64,000 bases of DNA from NCBI RefSeq assembly GCF_002209565.1, contig NZ_NJIH01000014.1, positions 62,001 to 126,000 on the forward strand, in the 5' to 3' direction. How positions within the stretch are numbered: position 1 is the first letter of the stretch; every line of letters starts with the position of its first letter. The position numbers and the translations under genes were made by a program. Source of the DNA: Candidimonas nitroreducens (GTDB taxonomy: Bacteria > Pseudomonadota > Gammaproteobacteria > Burkholderiales > Burkholderiaceae_B). Positions 9,026-17,565 of the stretch are shown one piece after another. The notes below the pieces were generated by a model, which saw nothing but the letters and a program-made list of their open reading frames with translations, was not told where the DNA came from and did no database searches.

Positions 9026-9799
9026 ATGAACGAGCAAACCAACGAGATCGGCCAGCGGCTGGATGTCGATAGCGACATTCTACGAGTGTTCTCCGTCCTG
9101 AGTGCCGGCGGTATTGCCATCTGCCCGAACAGGGTGGGCTACGGAATCTGGGGAGGGTCGCCGGCGGCACTCGAGCGCATCTACCGCCAGAAGGGGCGTG
9201 GGCCGCACAAGCGCAATGCCTTGATCACGGATGAAGCCGGGCAGCGCGAAATCCACGATCTGGATCCGCGCCGGCAGGCCATGGTCGAATGCGTCACGGT
9301 GGATCACGATCTGCCCATGGGCGTGATTGCGAAATACCACAGGGATCATCCCCTGCTGCAGAAGGTGGATCCGGAATTGCTGCGAGCCAGTACCGCGGAC
9401 GGCACTATCGGCATGCTGCTCAATGGTGGGCGCATCCATTCCGCAATAGGAAAGCTGAGCCGCGAAGCCTTGCATCCGGTATTCGGGTCGTCGGCCAATT
9501 TGTCCGGCACCGGCACCAAGTTCCGGCTGGAGGACGTGCAGCCCGAAATCCGGGCCATTGCGGATATCGAGCTGAATTACGGGCTGCGTCCCTGTCACCT
9601 GTACCAGCGTTCATCGACGATCATCAATTTCGAAGATATGACGGTGGTGCGCATGGGGTCTTGCTACGAGCTGATCGCGGACGCCCTGAAACGCCACTTC
9701 AATGTCGACCTTCCGGTTGACCAGGGGCGCGATGTCAATCCATCCGGACACCTGCAGGAGTTCCGCCTGCGCGACTTCACCGAGGAGTCTCCCGTATGA
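9026..9799 (+). CDS. Sua5/YciO/YrdC-family protein in a catabolic operon
   Basis: A 257-aa protein with the YrdC fold signature. GGIAICPNRVGYGI near the N-terminus corresponds to the GxxxYPTDTVYGLG strand-loop. KGRGPHKRNALI matches the KxR...KP ATP/RNA-binding motif, SSANLSGTGT matches the S-x-N motif, and STIINFEDMTVVRMG matches STVVD..VLRxG. Housekeeping relatives make threonylcarbamoyl-AMP for tRNA; this copy is divergent in all motifs and is the first gene of a catabolic operon. Start ATG 9026 follows CAGGAG. It overlaps the next gene by 4 bases (ATGA). The role in the pathway is unknown; an acyl- or carbamoyl-adenylate reaction is conceivable. Confidence 0.83.
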   Translation: MNEQTNEIGQRLDVDSDILRVFSVLSAGGIAICPNRVGYGIWGGSPAALERIYRQKGRGPHKRNALITDEAGQREIHDLDPRRQAMVECVTVDHDLPMGVIAKYHRDHPLLQKVDPELLRASTADGTIGMLLNGGRIHSAIGKLSREALHPVFGSSANLSGTGTKFRLEDVQPEIRAIADIELNYGLRPCHLYQRSSTIINFEDMTVVRMGSCYELIADALKRHFNVDLPVDQGRDVNPSGHLQEFRLRDFTEESPV

Positions 9800-10686
9800 A
9801 AAAGACGACATTGCTGCGCCGGCTGATCCTGGCGCCCGAGTTGCTGGTCATGCCGGGCGCGTTCGATCCGCTTTCCGCCAGGATCATTGCCACGGCGGGT
9901 TTCTCCGCCATTCAATGCTCGGGCTTTGGCATGTCGATGACGCGCCTGGGGCTGCCCGACTATAGTTTCATGTCGATGTCGGACATGCTTGCCGCCACCC
10001 GGCCCATCGTCGACGCGGTGGATATTCCGGTAATGGCCGACGCCGACACGGGTTTCGGCAATGCGGTGAACGCATGGTATGCGGTGCGGGCGTTCGAGCA
10101 GATCGGCTGCGCGGGCGTCAATATCGAAGACCAGGTGCTGCCCAAGCGTTGCGGGCACCTGGACGGCAAGCAAATAGTGCCGATTGAAGACGCCCTAGCA
10201 AAAATACGCGCCTGCGCCGAGGCGCGCCGGGATGCCGATTTCGTCATCAACGCCCGTACCGACGCTTTGGCGGTGGGCGGTATCGAGGAGGTCGTGCGCC
10301 GCGGAAATGCCTATCTGGAAGCGGGCGCCACCATGCTGTTCATTGACGGGCTCACCGATAAAAACTTGGCGCGGGAGGCGGTCGAGCGGATTCGCGGCCC
10401 GGTCGCCATTAATGTCGTGGAGGGCGGCAAGTCGCCGGCCCGATTCACCTTCGCCGAAATGCAGGCCATGGGGATAGCGCGCGTCAGCCTGCCTGGGACA
10501 CTGCTCATGGCCGCCGTCCAGGGAATGCAGGGCGCACTCGCGGCCGTGCTTGCGAACGGCTATCCCGGAGGCCCGGGGGCGGAACTTGCCGGCTTCGACA
10601 CCCTCAAGCGCCTGGCCGGCTTCGAGCAGGTCTTTGCCCTGGAAAAACGCTATTTGGGCGGCCTGCTGGAGCACGAAAATGCCTGA
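9796..10686 (+). CDS. isocitrate lyase/PEP mutase-family C-C lyase (methylisocitrate/dimethylmalate lyase-like)
   Basis: A 296-aa TIM-barrel enzyme. MPGAFDPLSARI opens the barrel, ADADTGFG (81-88) carries the Mg-binding aspartates, and PKRCGH (116-121) carries the catalytic Cys119 of C-C bond-cleaving members. Family enzymes split 2-hydroxy dicarboxylates (2-methylisocitrate, 2,3-dimethylmalate) into an oxoacid plus a second acid. Start and stop overlap both neighbours, indicating translational coupling with the YrdC-like and LeuC-like genes. The pairing with a LeuCD-type hydratase favours a 2-alkylmalate-type substrate over phosphonate chemistry. Confidence 0.9.
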   Translation: MKKTTLLRRLILAPELLVMPGAFDPLSARIIATAGFSAIQCSGFGMSMTRLGLPDYSFMSMSDMLAATRPIVDAVDIPVMADADTGFGNAVNAWYAVRAFEQIGCAGVNIEDQVLPKRCGHLDGKQIVPIEDALAKIRACAEARRDADFVINARTDALAVGGIEEVVRRGNAYLEAGATMLFIDGLTDKNLAREAVERIRGPVAINVVEGGKSPARFTFAEMQAMGIARVSLPGTLLMAAVQGMQGALAAVLANGYPGGPGAELAGFDTLKRLAGFEQVFALEKRYLGGLLEHENA

Positions 10687-12079
10687 GGCACGCAACATTA
10701 TCCAGAAGATCTGGGATCAGCACGTCATTGCGCAAATGGACGAGGGGCAAAGCCTGATCCAGGTGGATCGGGTGATGCTGCACGACCGGGCGGGGCCGGC
10801 GGTGCTGGGGGCTCTTCGGGAAAGCGGCCGCGCCCTTGCGCAGCCGGCCATGGTGTTCGGGACGATGGATCATATTATCGATACGCATCCCGGACGTGGA
10901 GATGACACGCTGTTCAAAGGTGGCCGGGCTTTTATCCAGTCTTTTCGCTCCGGCGCCCGGGCGGCCGGCATTGCCTTGTTCGATATCGGCGACCCGCGGC
11001 AGGGTATCTCGCATATCGTTTCGGCCGAGCAAGGCATAGTCCTGCCCGGCTCCGTCATGGTCTGCTGCGACAGCCATACCTGTACGCTCGGAGGCGTCGG
11101 GGCGCTGGTTTGGGGCATAGGCACCACAGAGGGAGAGCATGCGGTAGCCACCCAGACGCTGGTGCGCACGAAGCCGCGCACCATGCGAGTCGAGTTTTCG
11201 GGGCGCCTCGCGCCTGGCGTTTCAGCCAAGGACATGGCGCTGGCGATGATCAGCCTGTATGGAGCCAATGGCGGCGCCGGCCACGCGATCGAGTTCTGCG
11301 GCGATGCCGTACGCGGGCTCGACGTCGAGGCGCGCTCGACGTTATGCAATATGGCCGTGGAGTTTGGCGCATGGACAGGGCTGGTGGCCGCGGACGATAC
11401 GACATTCGATTGGCTGCAGGGCAGGGCGTATGCGCCCAGGGGAGACCAGTGGAATACGGCGGTGGCGCATTGGCGCGGTCTTGCCTCCGACCCGGATGCG
11501 GCCTGGGATCGGTCTCTTGTCATCGATTGCACGGGAATGGCGCCGCAGGTGAGCTGGGGCACCAATCCCGGCCAGGCCGCGGGTATTGCCGATAGGGTGC
11601 CGGCGGATCTGGCCGTATCCGAGCCGGCCCTGAAGTACATGGATCTGCGGCCCGGGCAGCCCTTGGCCGGGGTGCCCATCGATGCGGCTTTCATTGGCTC
11701 TTGCACCAATAGCCGGCTGTCCGACCTGCGCATGGCCGCGGCCGTGCTCAAGGGCCGGAAAGTGGCGCAAGGCGTGAAGGCCATCGTGGTGCCGGGTTCT
11801 ACCGCGGTCAAGCAGGCGGCCGAGGCCGAAGGCCTGGATCGCATCTTTCTTGCCGCGGGCTTCGAATGGCGCGAGAGCGGCTGTTCGCTGTGTTTTTATG
11901 CCGGCGGCGACAGTTTCGACAGCCCGGGCCGGCAAGCGCGCCGCGTAATTTCCAGCACCAACCGGAATTTCGAAGGGCGGCAGGGGCCCGGCGTGCGGAC
12001 GCATCTGGCGAGCCCCGCGACGGTGGCCGCGTCCGCGCTGGCCGGCTGTATCGCCGACCCGCGTCCTTTGCTTGCTTGA
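10679..12079 (+). CDS. aconitase-superfamily hydratase, large subunit (LeuC-like)
   Basis: A 466-aa large subunit of a two-subunit aconitase-type (de)hydratase. The start at 10679 overlaps the lyase gene by 8 bases. The [4Fe-4S] ligands are recognisable as Cys342 (GSCTNSR), Cys402 and Cys405 (SGCSLC), and CCDSHTCTLGG (129-139) is the conserved substrate loop. Length matches isopropylmalate isomerase LeuC, but the context (a lyase of the isocitrate-lyase family, a receptor and an acyl-CoA ligase, no leuB) points to a catabolic hydratase like dimethylmaleate or citraconate hydratase. It works with the small subunit encoded next. Confidence 0.91.
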   Translation: MPEARNIIQKIWDQHVIAQMDEGQSLIQVDRVMLHDRAGPAVLGALRESGRALAQPAMVFGTMDHIIDTHPGRGDDTLFKGGRAFIQSFRSGARAAGIALFDIGDPRQGISHIVSAEQGIVLPGSVMVCCDSHTCTLGGVGALVWGIGTTEGEHAVATQTLVRTKPRTMRVEFSGRLAPGVSAKDMALAMISLYGANGGAGHAIEFCGDAVRGLDVEARSTLCNMAVEFGAWTGLVAADDTTFDWLQGRAYAPRGDQWNTAVAHWRGLASDPDAAWDRSLVIDCTGMAPQVSWGTNPGQAAGIADRVPADLAVSEPALKYMDLRPGQPLAGVPIDAAFIGSCTNSRLSDLRMAAAVLKGRKVAQGVKAIVVPGSTAVKQAAEAEGLDRIFLAAGFEWRESGCSLCFYAGGDSFDSPGRQARRVISSTNRNFEGRQGPGVRTHLASPATVAASALAGCIADPRPLLA

Positions 12080-12089
12080 GGGCTTCCGG

Positions 12090-12737
12090 ATGGAACAATT
12101 CGTACGCATAGAGGGCCTGGCGGCTCCGCTCGTCAGGGACAATATCGACACCGACTCATTGATCCCGTCGCGTGAAATGACCAGTCCGGGCAAAGAGGGC
12201 TACGGTGAAAAGCTGCTGGCCTCGTGGCGCTATCTGCCCGGCGGCCAAGGCACACGTGTGGAGAATCCCGATTTCGTGCTGAACAAGCCGCCGTTTCGCC
12301 AGGCCCGTTTCCTTCTGGCCGGGGCGAATTTCGGCTGCGGATCGTCGCGCGAGCAGGCCGTGTGGGCGCTGAGGCAGTTTGGCATCCGTGCGGTTCTGGC
12401 CCCGGGTTTTGGCGCCATATTTCAAAACAACTGCTATCGCAACGGGCTCTTGCCTGTGACCTTGCCGCGCGAGCTTATCCAGGATCTGGCCGGGCAGGCC
12501 GAGGCCGGAAATTTGACGCTGGCGGTGGACTTGGAGCTGCAGCGCGTGCAGGTGCCGGACGGCCGCAACTGGCCATTCAAAGTGCCCGCGAACGAGCGGG
12601 CAATGATGCTGGCAGGCCTGGACGCGATAAGCCTGACGCTGCGCCGCAAGGCGGAAATTGCGGCCTTTCAGGAAATGGATCGACAACGGCGGCCCTGGAT
12701 CTGGCTGCAAACTGATACACAGGAGACAACACGATGA
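12090..12737 (+). CDS. aconitase-superfamily hydratase, small subunit (LeuD-like)
   Basis: A 215-aa swivel-domain subunit. DNIDTDSLIPSR (18-29) and GANFGCGSSREQAVWAL (78-94) are the LeuD signatures that build the active site with the large subunit. The start at 12090 has GAGGG six bases upstream; an in-frame TTG at 12072 is possible but less likely. It follows the LeuC-like gene by 10 bases and overlaps the receptor gene by 4 bases (ATGA), so it is firmly within the operon. Substrate as for the large subunit. Confidence 0.91.
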   Translation: MEQFVRIEGLAAPLVRDNIDTDSLIPSREMTSPGKEGYGEKLLASWRYLPGGQGTRVENPDFVLNKPPFRQARFLLAGANFGCGSSREQAVWALRQFGIRAVLAPGFGAIFQNNCYRNGLLPVTLPRELIQDLAGQAEAGNLTLAVDLELQRVQVPDGRNWPFKVPANERAMMLAGLDAISLTLRRKAEIAAFQEMDRQRRPWIWLQTDTQETTR

Positions 12738-13708
12738 AGTTCGCGAATTTTGCGCAGGCGCTTGCCGCTACCATTCTTTTGATGGCCAACGCCTGCGCTC
12801 ACGCCCAAGCCGATTTCCCGCAGCGGCCCATCCGGATCATCGTCGCCGCCCCTCCGGGAGGAGGCACCGATCACATGGCTCGCATTCTTGGAAATGCGAT
12901 TTCCGCCGATACGAAATGGACGATCATTGTCGAAAACAAGCCAGGCGCCAGCGGCATCATCGGCACGGACGCCGTTGCCAGGGCCAAGCCGGACGGCTAT
13001 ACGCTGGGCATGGGCCTGACTGCGACCATGGCCATCAATCCCGAGCTTTTTCGAACTCTGTCGTACAGCGTCTTGAAGGACTTCAGCGCCGTCGCGACCG
13101 TGGCGGAGCAGCCCGTAGTTCTTGTCGTACGGGCCGATTCGCCCTATCACACGGTGGCCGACCTGAAGGCGGCGCTCAAGCATAAAAGCATGACACTGGC
13201 AACGGCCGGCGTTGGCACCGTGGGGCATCTGGTGGGCAAGGTGTTCGGTCGCCAGGTCGGCGCGACCTTTGTCGAGGTGCCTTACAAGGGTTCTGGGCCT
13301 GCGTTGCAGGACGTCGCCGGAGGTGTCGTGGACGTAATGTTCGGCACGCCGCCGGGCGTGCTCCCGCTGATACGCAGCGGGCATCTGCGTGCCTTGGCCG
13401 TCTCGTCGTCCAAGCGGCTGAGCCTGCTTCCGGATGTGCCCACTTTGGCCGAGGCGGGTTGTCCGGATCTCGATGTCAGCGAATGGAAGGTATTGGTCGC
13501 GCCCGCGGGAACGCCGCCGGCAGTGGTGGATCTGCTCAATAAGGAAGTGCGGAAGGTGTTGACTCAGCCCGCCTTGCAGAAGCAGATGCTGGTTGCCGGC
13601 GATCTGCCTCTGTCAGGATCGGTGCAATATGCGCAAAATTTCCTCAAGTCGCAATTTTCCCGCTGGGCTGATATCGTACGTGAAAGCGGGCTGAGCAAGT
13701 CTAATTGA
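12734..13708 (+). CDS. Bug/TctC-family periplasmic solute receptor
   Basis: A 324-aa tripartite-tricarboxylate-transporter-type binding protein. An N-terminal signal peptide ends near AHAQA (about residue 26), followed by the family signature FPQRPIRIIVAAPPGGGTDHMAR. Bug receptors bind carboxylates in the periplasm. No TctA/TctB membrane partners are nearby. Its place inside the hydratase-lyase operon, overlapping the small subunit gene by 4 bases, suggests it binds the dicarboxylate that the operon degrades. Confidence 0.94.
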   Translation: MKFANFAQALAATILLMANACAHAQADFPQRPIRIIVAAPPGGGTDHMARILGNAISADTKWTIIVENKPGASGIIGTDAVARAKPDGYTLGMGLTATMAINPELFRTLSYSVLKDFSAVATVAEQPVVLVVRADSPYHTVADLKAALKHKSMTLATAGVGTVGHLVGKVFGRQVGATFVEVPYKGSGPALQDVAGGVVDVMFGTPPGVLPLIRSGHLRALAVSSSKRLSLLPDVPTLAEAGCPDLDVSEWKVLVAPAGTPPAVVDLLNKEVRKVLTQPALQKQMLVAGDLPLSGSVQYAQNFLKSQFSRWADIVRESGLSKSN

Positions 13709-13715
13709 GGAAGCC

Positions 13716-15374
13716 ATGACAGACGCACTGCAGATGGGTTTGATGCAAGGGCATCCGCTGCTGATATCTTTGCTGCTTGTCCATGCAGAGCGCCATCATG
13801 GCGATGGCGAAATCGTGTCGCGCCGCATCGAAGGCGACTTGCACCGTTACCAGTGGCGCGACGTGGCCCGCCGCTCGCGGCAGGTGGCGCGGGCGCTCGA
13901 CGGGCTGGGCCTGCCGCTGTCGGCGCGGGTCGCTACTCTCGCCTGGAACGGCTACCGGCACCTGGAACTCTATTTCGGCGTCAGCGGATCCGGCCGGGTG
14001 CTGCATACCATCAACCCGCGCTTGCATCCGGATCAGATTGCCTGGATAGCCAACCATGCGGACGACCGGGTTCTGTGCTTCGACCTGAGCTTCCTGTCTC
14101 TGGTGCAGGCCGTGCATGCCCAGTGCAAAACCATCGGGCACTATGTCGCCCTGTGCGACGACGACTACTTGCCTGCCGACAGCGGGATTCCGGGGCTGAT
14201 GAGCTACGAAAGCTGGGTCGCAGGGCAGTCCGCCGATTACAGCTGGCCCGAGTTCGACGAAAATGCCGCGTCGAGCCTGTGCTATACCAGCGGGACTACG
14301 GGGCACCCGAAGGCCGTGATGTACAGCCATCGCTCGACTCTGCTGCATGCCTACGGCGCGGCGCTGCCCGATTCCATGGCATTGTCCGCCCGTGATGCCG
14401 TCCTGCCCGTGGTGCCCATGTTTCATGTCAATGCCTGGGGTATTCCATACGCTGCCGCGCTTACCGGCTGCAAGCTCGTGTTTCCCGGCAATGCCCTGGA
14501 CGGGCAGTCGGTTTACCAGCTGATGGAAAGCGAAGGCGTGACATTTGCCGCAGGCGTCCCCACGGTCTGGCAGATGCTGCTGGATCATGTGAAGCGTGGC
14601 GGCCTGCATTTTTCTTCTCTCAAGCGCACCGTGATCGGAGGAGCCGCCTGCCCGCCCGCCATGATCGAGGCCTTTCAAGAACAACACGGGGTAGAGGTCA
14701 TCCACGCATGGGGGATGACCGAAACAAGCCCGCTGGGCACGCTGTGCACCCTGAAAAACAAGTCATTGAAGCTGCCGCGCGACCAGCAAATGAAGCTCAG
14801 GCGCAAGCAGGGGCGGGCGCTGTTCGGCGTCGACTTCAAGATCGTCGACAGGCAGGGCGCCGAGCTGCCCTGGGACGGCAAAACCTTTGGTGACTTGTAT
14901 GTGAAAGGCCCTTGGGTCGTCGGTGCATACTTTTCCGCCGGCGCGGCGGATCCGCTGGTGGACGGCTGGTTCCCGACGGGCGACGTTGCGACCATCGACC
15001 CCGATGGCTATATGCAGATCACCGATCGCAGCAAGGATGTGATCAAGTCGGGCGGCGAATGGATCAGCTCCATCGACATCGAGAATATCGCGATGGCCCA
15101 TCCGGCCGTTCAACTGGCGGCTTGCATAGGCGTCAAGCATCCCAAATGGGACGAGCGGCCCATAGTGGTCGCCGTGACGAAGCCGGGCGAGACCCTCGGC
15201 CGCGACGAACTGCTGCGCTTTTTCGAAGGCAAGCTTGCCAAATGGCAGATGCCGGACGACGTCATATTCGTCGACGCCATCCCTTTAGGGGCCACTGGAA
15301 AAATGCTCAAGGCGAAGGTGCGCGAGATGCCCGAGGTGCTCGATTATTGCCGGCGCGCGGGCACCCCTTCTTAG
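13716..15374 (+). CDS. acyl-CoA synthetase (AMP-forming, AlkK-like)
   Basis: A 552-aa ANL-superfamily ligase. The P-loop-like TSGTTGHPK is near residue 190, [15 protein letters not shown] near 415-429, and the C-terminal catalytic Lys lies in [10 protein letters not shown] near 527. N-terminal and overall layout match medium-chain fatty-acyl-CoA ligases such as AlkK. It converts a carboxylate, ATP and CoA to acyl-CoA. It starts 7 bases after the receptor gene and ends the operon. In the proposed pathway it would activate the short acid released by the lyase, for example a propionate-like product. Confidence 0.93.
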   Translation: MTDALQMGLMQGHPLLISLLLVHAERHHGDGEIVSRRIEGDLHRYQWRDVARRSRQVARALDGLGLPLSARVATLAWNGYRHLELYFGVSGSGRVLHTINPRLHPDQIAWIANHADDRVLCFDLSFLSLVQAVHAQCKTIGHYVALCDDDYLPADSGIPGLMSYESWVAGQSADYSWPEFDENAASSLCYTSGTTGHPKAVMYSHRSTLLHAYGAALPDSMALSARDAVLPVVPMFHVNAWGIPYAAALTGCKLVFPGNALDGQSVYQLMESEGVTFAAGVPTVWQMLLDHVKRGGLHFSSLKRTVIGGAACPPAMIEAFQEQHGVEVIHAWGMTETSPLGTLCTLKNKSLKLPRDQQMKLRRKQGRALFGVDFKIVDRQGAELPWDGKTFGDLYVKGPWVVGAYFSAGAADPLVDGWFPTGDVATIDPDGYMQITDRSKDVIKSGGEWISSIDIENIAMAHPAVQLAACIGVKHPKWDERPIVVAVTKPGETLGRDELLRFFEGKLAKWQMPDDVIFVDAIPLGATGKMLKAKVREMPEVLDYCRRAGTPS

Positions 15375-15445
15375 CGTCAACAGGCCCTAACGAGGATGGC
15401 AGTTGCGGCCACCCCCGAGGATGAAAGAGGCTTCTTTCACATTAA

Positions 15446-15534
15446 AGCATTTTCAGTTCAGGTATTTACATGCTGCGAAGCATTGCATTAGGCAAGCGCC
15501 ACGAAAACCCGGTAAACACTTGAGCCAAACTTGC
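15446..15534. repeat. 89-bp dispersed hairpin repeat, copy 1
   Basis: Matches 22133-22221 at 85 of 89 positions with no gap. It lies between the convergent acyl-CoA ligase and ABC permease genes. Inverted segments (GTATTTAC and GTAAACAC) flank an internal near-palindrome, so the element can fold on either strand. The position between two gene 3' ends suggests a bidirectional termination or mRNA-stabilising role. Confidence 0.85.
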
Positions 15535-15656
15535 CCTAGTCCGCTGAAACTCTGAAGCGGCCGAAGTCTGCCCCGGCATGCGGGCGCATCGCGGCATTGC
15601 GAAGGCTTGCCGTATCCGGTCACGGCTGCGCGTTGTGCTGCATCCCGCCCGGCTCT

Positions 15657-16619
15657 TCACGCCCGCACCTCCTGCCGCTGGAACACCACGTAGGCGGCGG
15701 CGAACAGCAGGATGCAGCCGGCCACCAGGCCCACCACCTGCGGCCAGACGATCGCCAGGCTCTGGCCCAGCGGCAGCGGCGAGCCCAGCACCGCGCCTTC
15801 CAACTGGTCGAGGAACACCGGGCCGATGGCGCGCGTCATCGGGCTGAGTATCGCAATGACCGACTCGCCGAACAACTGCGTGGGCGAGATGCGCTGCAGC
15901 GCCTGCTGCCATTCCAGCGTGTGCAGGCTGGGCTGGCCCGACAGCAGCGACATCATGTCGGGCGGGGCGATCACCTGGGCCAGGGCGGGCGCCAGCATGG
16001 GCCAGAGCAGGGCCAGGAACAGCCACAGGCCCAGCGCCACCAGCGCCGAAGTGGCCGCCGAGCGGAATATGGTCGAGAACAGAATGGCCACGGCCAGCCA
16101 CACACCCGCATAGACTAGCGCCACCACCAGGAACACCAGCGAACGGCCGATCTCTTCGCCGCTGGGCGGCACGCCCAGCAGGATCAGGCCCAGCCCGATC
16201 ACCAGCAGCCACAGGCATATCAGGCAGATGGCCAATGTCGCCAGCCCGGCCAGGAACTTGCCCAGCAGCAGCGCGTCGCGGTACAGGGGCTGCGACAGGA
16301 TGCGGCTCATGGTGCGCCGGCTGTATTCGCCGTTGATGGCGTCGAAGCCCAGGCCTATGGCCACCAGCGGGATCAGGAATCCCAATATGGCGGCGAAAGA
16401 GGGCAGCGGCGCCTGGGCATCGGTGAACAGGCGCAGGAACACGAACGGGTCTTCGGCGGTGGTGCTGCGCACGCCCTGCAGCGCGCCGTACAGCGCCGCC
16501 GCGGCCGTAAGTATCACCAGCCATTCCAGCACGCGCATGCGGGCGCTGCTGAAGTGATCCGACAGTTCCTTGAGCGTGACCGCCGACAGGCCTTGCCATG
16601 GAGAGCCTTCACGTTGCAT
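15657..16619 (-). CDS. ABC-2 type transporter permease
   Basis: A 320-aa membrane protein with about six hydrophobic helices. GYSRRTMSRILSQP-type sequence (EYSRRTMSRIL) after the first helix pair is the typical ABC-2/NosY cytoplasmic loop. It should be the membrane half of an exporter with the ATPase encoded just upstream; the two genes overlap by 11 bases. The start at 16619 lies inside the 3' end of the ATPase gene. The third partner is the NEW3-domain protein at 17565. The cargo is unknown. Confidence 0.9.
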   Translation of the reverse strand: MQREGSPWQGLSAVTLKELSDHFSSARMRVLEWLVILTAAAALYGALQGVRSTTAEDPFVFLRLFTDAQAPLPSFAAILGFLIPLVAIGLGFDAINGEYSRRTMSRILSQPLYRDALLLGKFLAGLATLAICLICLWLLVIGLGLILLGVPPSGEEIGRSLVFLVVALVYAGVWLAVAILFSTIFRSAATSALVALGLWLFLALLWPMLAPALAQVIAPPDMMSLLSGQPSLHTLEWQQALQRISPTQLFGESVIAILSPMTRAIGPVFLDQLEGAVLGSPLPLGQSLAIVWPQVVGLVAGCILLFAAAYVVFQRQEVRA

Positions 16620-17565
16620 GAGCGGGTTCCTCCTGTGTCTTGCCGGACTGAAAGTAGCTGTTGTAGATCGCGTCCAGGCTGGGTTCGGTAACCGACAACT
16701 GGCGCAGCGCGGCGCCGGCCTGCACGGCCGCGCGGGCGGCATCGGCGCGCACGTCGCGATTGGCGCGCAGCAGATACGTGTCGTCGGCCAATACCTGCAC
16801 GCCACTTACGCCGGCCACGCCGCGCAGGGGTTCCTGCAGCGGCGGCCCGGACGCTTCCAGTCTTACCTCGAAGCCGTCGCCCAGCACCTGGCCGGCCAGT
16901 TCGCGCACACTGCCGATGAGCGCAATGCGGCCGCGATGGAACAGCGCCACGCGGTCGCAGATGCGCTGCATGTGATCCAGCAGGTGCGAAGACAGCAGCA
17001 CCGTCACGCCGTCGGATTTCAGCTCGCGGATGAGTTCCAGGAATTCTTCCGTGGACTGCGGATCCAGCCCCGATGTGGGCTCGTCCAGGATGGCCACCCG
17101 CGCCTGCTTCATGATGACTTCGGCCAGGCCCAGGCGCCGGCGCATGCCGTGCGAATAGGCGCCGGCGCGCTTGTCTGCGGCTTCGGCCAGGCGCACCTTG
17201 TCCAGCGCCTGCATGATGCGCGCACGGCGCTCGGCCGCGGGGAGGCCGATCAGGCGCGCGGTGTAGGCCAGGTTCTCGAACCCGGTCAGGTGGTCGTAGA
17301 AGCCCACCGAATCGGGCAGGTAGCCCAGGCGGCGCTTGATGGTAAGCGGCTCGCGCCAGGGGTCGTGGCCCAGCACGCGCACCTTGCCGCCGCTGGCCTC
17401 GGTCAGGCCCAGCAGCATCAGGATGGTCGTGGTCTTGCCCGCGCCGTTGGGGCCCAGCAGCCCGAAGATCTCGCCCTGGCCGACGTCGAACGACACGCCG
17501 TCCACGGCCGTCGTGGCCCCATAGCGCTTGACGAGGGAGGCCGCCTCGATGACCGGCGCGTTCAT
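16609..17565 (-). CDS. ABC transporter ATP-binding protein
   Basis: A 318-aa ATPase. Walker A GPNGAGKTT (38-46), the signature region YSHGMRRRLGLAEVI and Walker B VAILDEPTSGLDP are complete. The last ~80 residues form the extra domain common in ABC-2 exporter ATPases (NosF/CcmA type). The start ATG at 17565 overlaps the stop of the NEW3-domain gene by one base, and its end overlaps the permease start, so the three genes are translationally coupled. It powers export or insertion of an unknown substrate. Confidence 0.93.
   Translation of the reverse strand: MNAPVIEAASLVKRYGATTAVDGVSFDVGQGEIFGLLGPNGAGKTTTILMLLGLTEASGGKVRVLGHDPWREPLTIKRRLGYLPDSVGFYDHLTGFENLAYTARLIGLPAAERRARIMQALDKVRLAEAADKRAGAYSHGMRRRLGLAEVIMKQARVAILDEPTSGLDPQSTEEFLELIRELKSDGVTVLLSSHLLDHMQRICDRVALFHRGRIALIGSVRELAGQVLGDGFEVRLEASGPPLQEPLRGVAGVSGVQVLADDTYLLRANRDVRADAARAAVQAGAALRQLSVTEPSLDAIYNSYFQSGKTQEEPAHAT

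Noticed and set aside
10679-12737. LeuC/LeuD as leucine biosynthesis genes
   Set aside because: No leuB or leuA neighbours; genes are coupled to a C-C lyase, a receptor and an acyl-CoA ligase, which points to catabolism. Not fully excluded without the rest of the genome.
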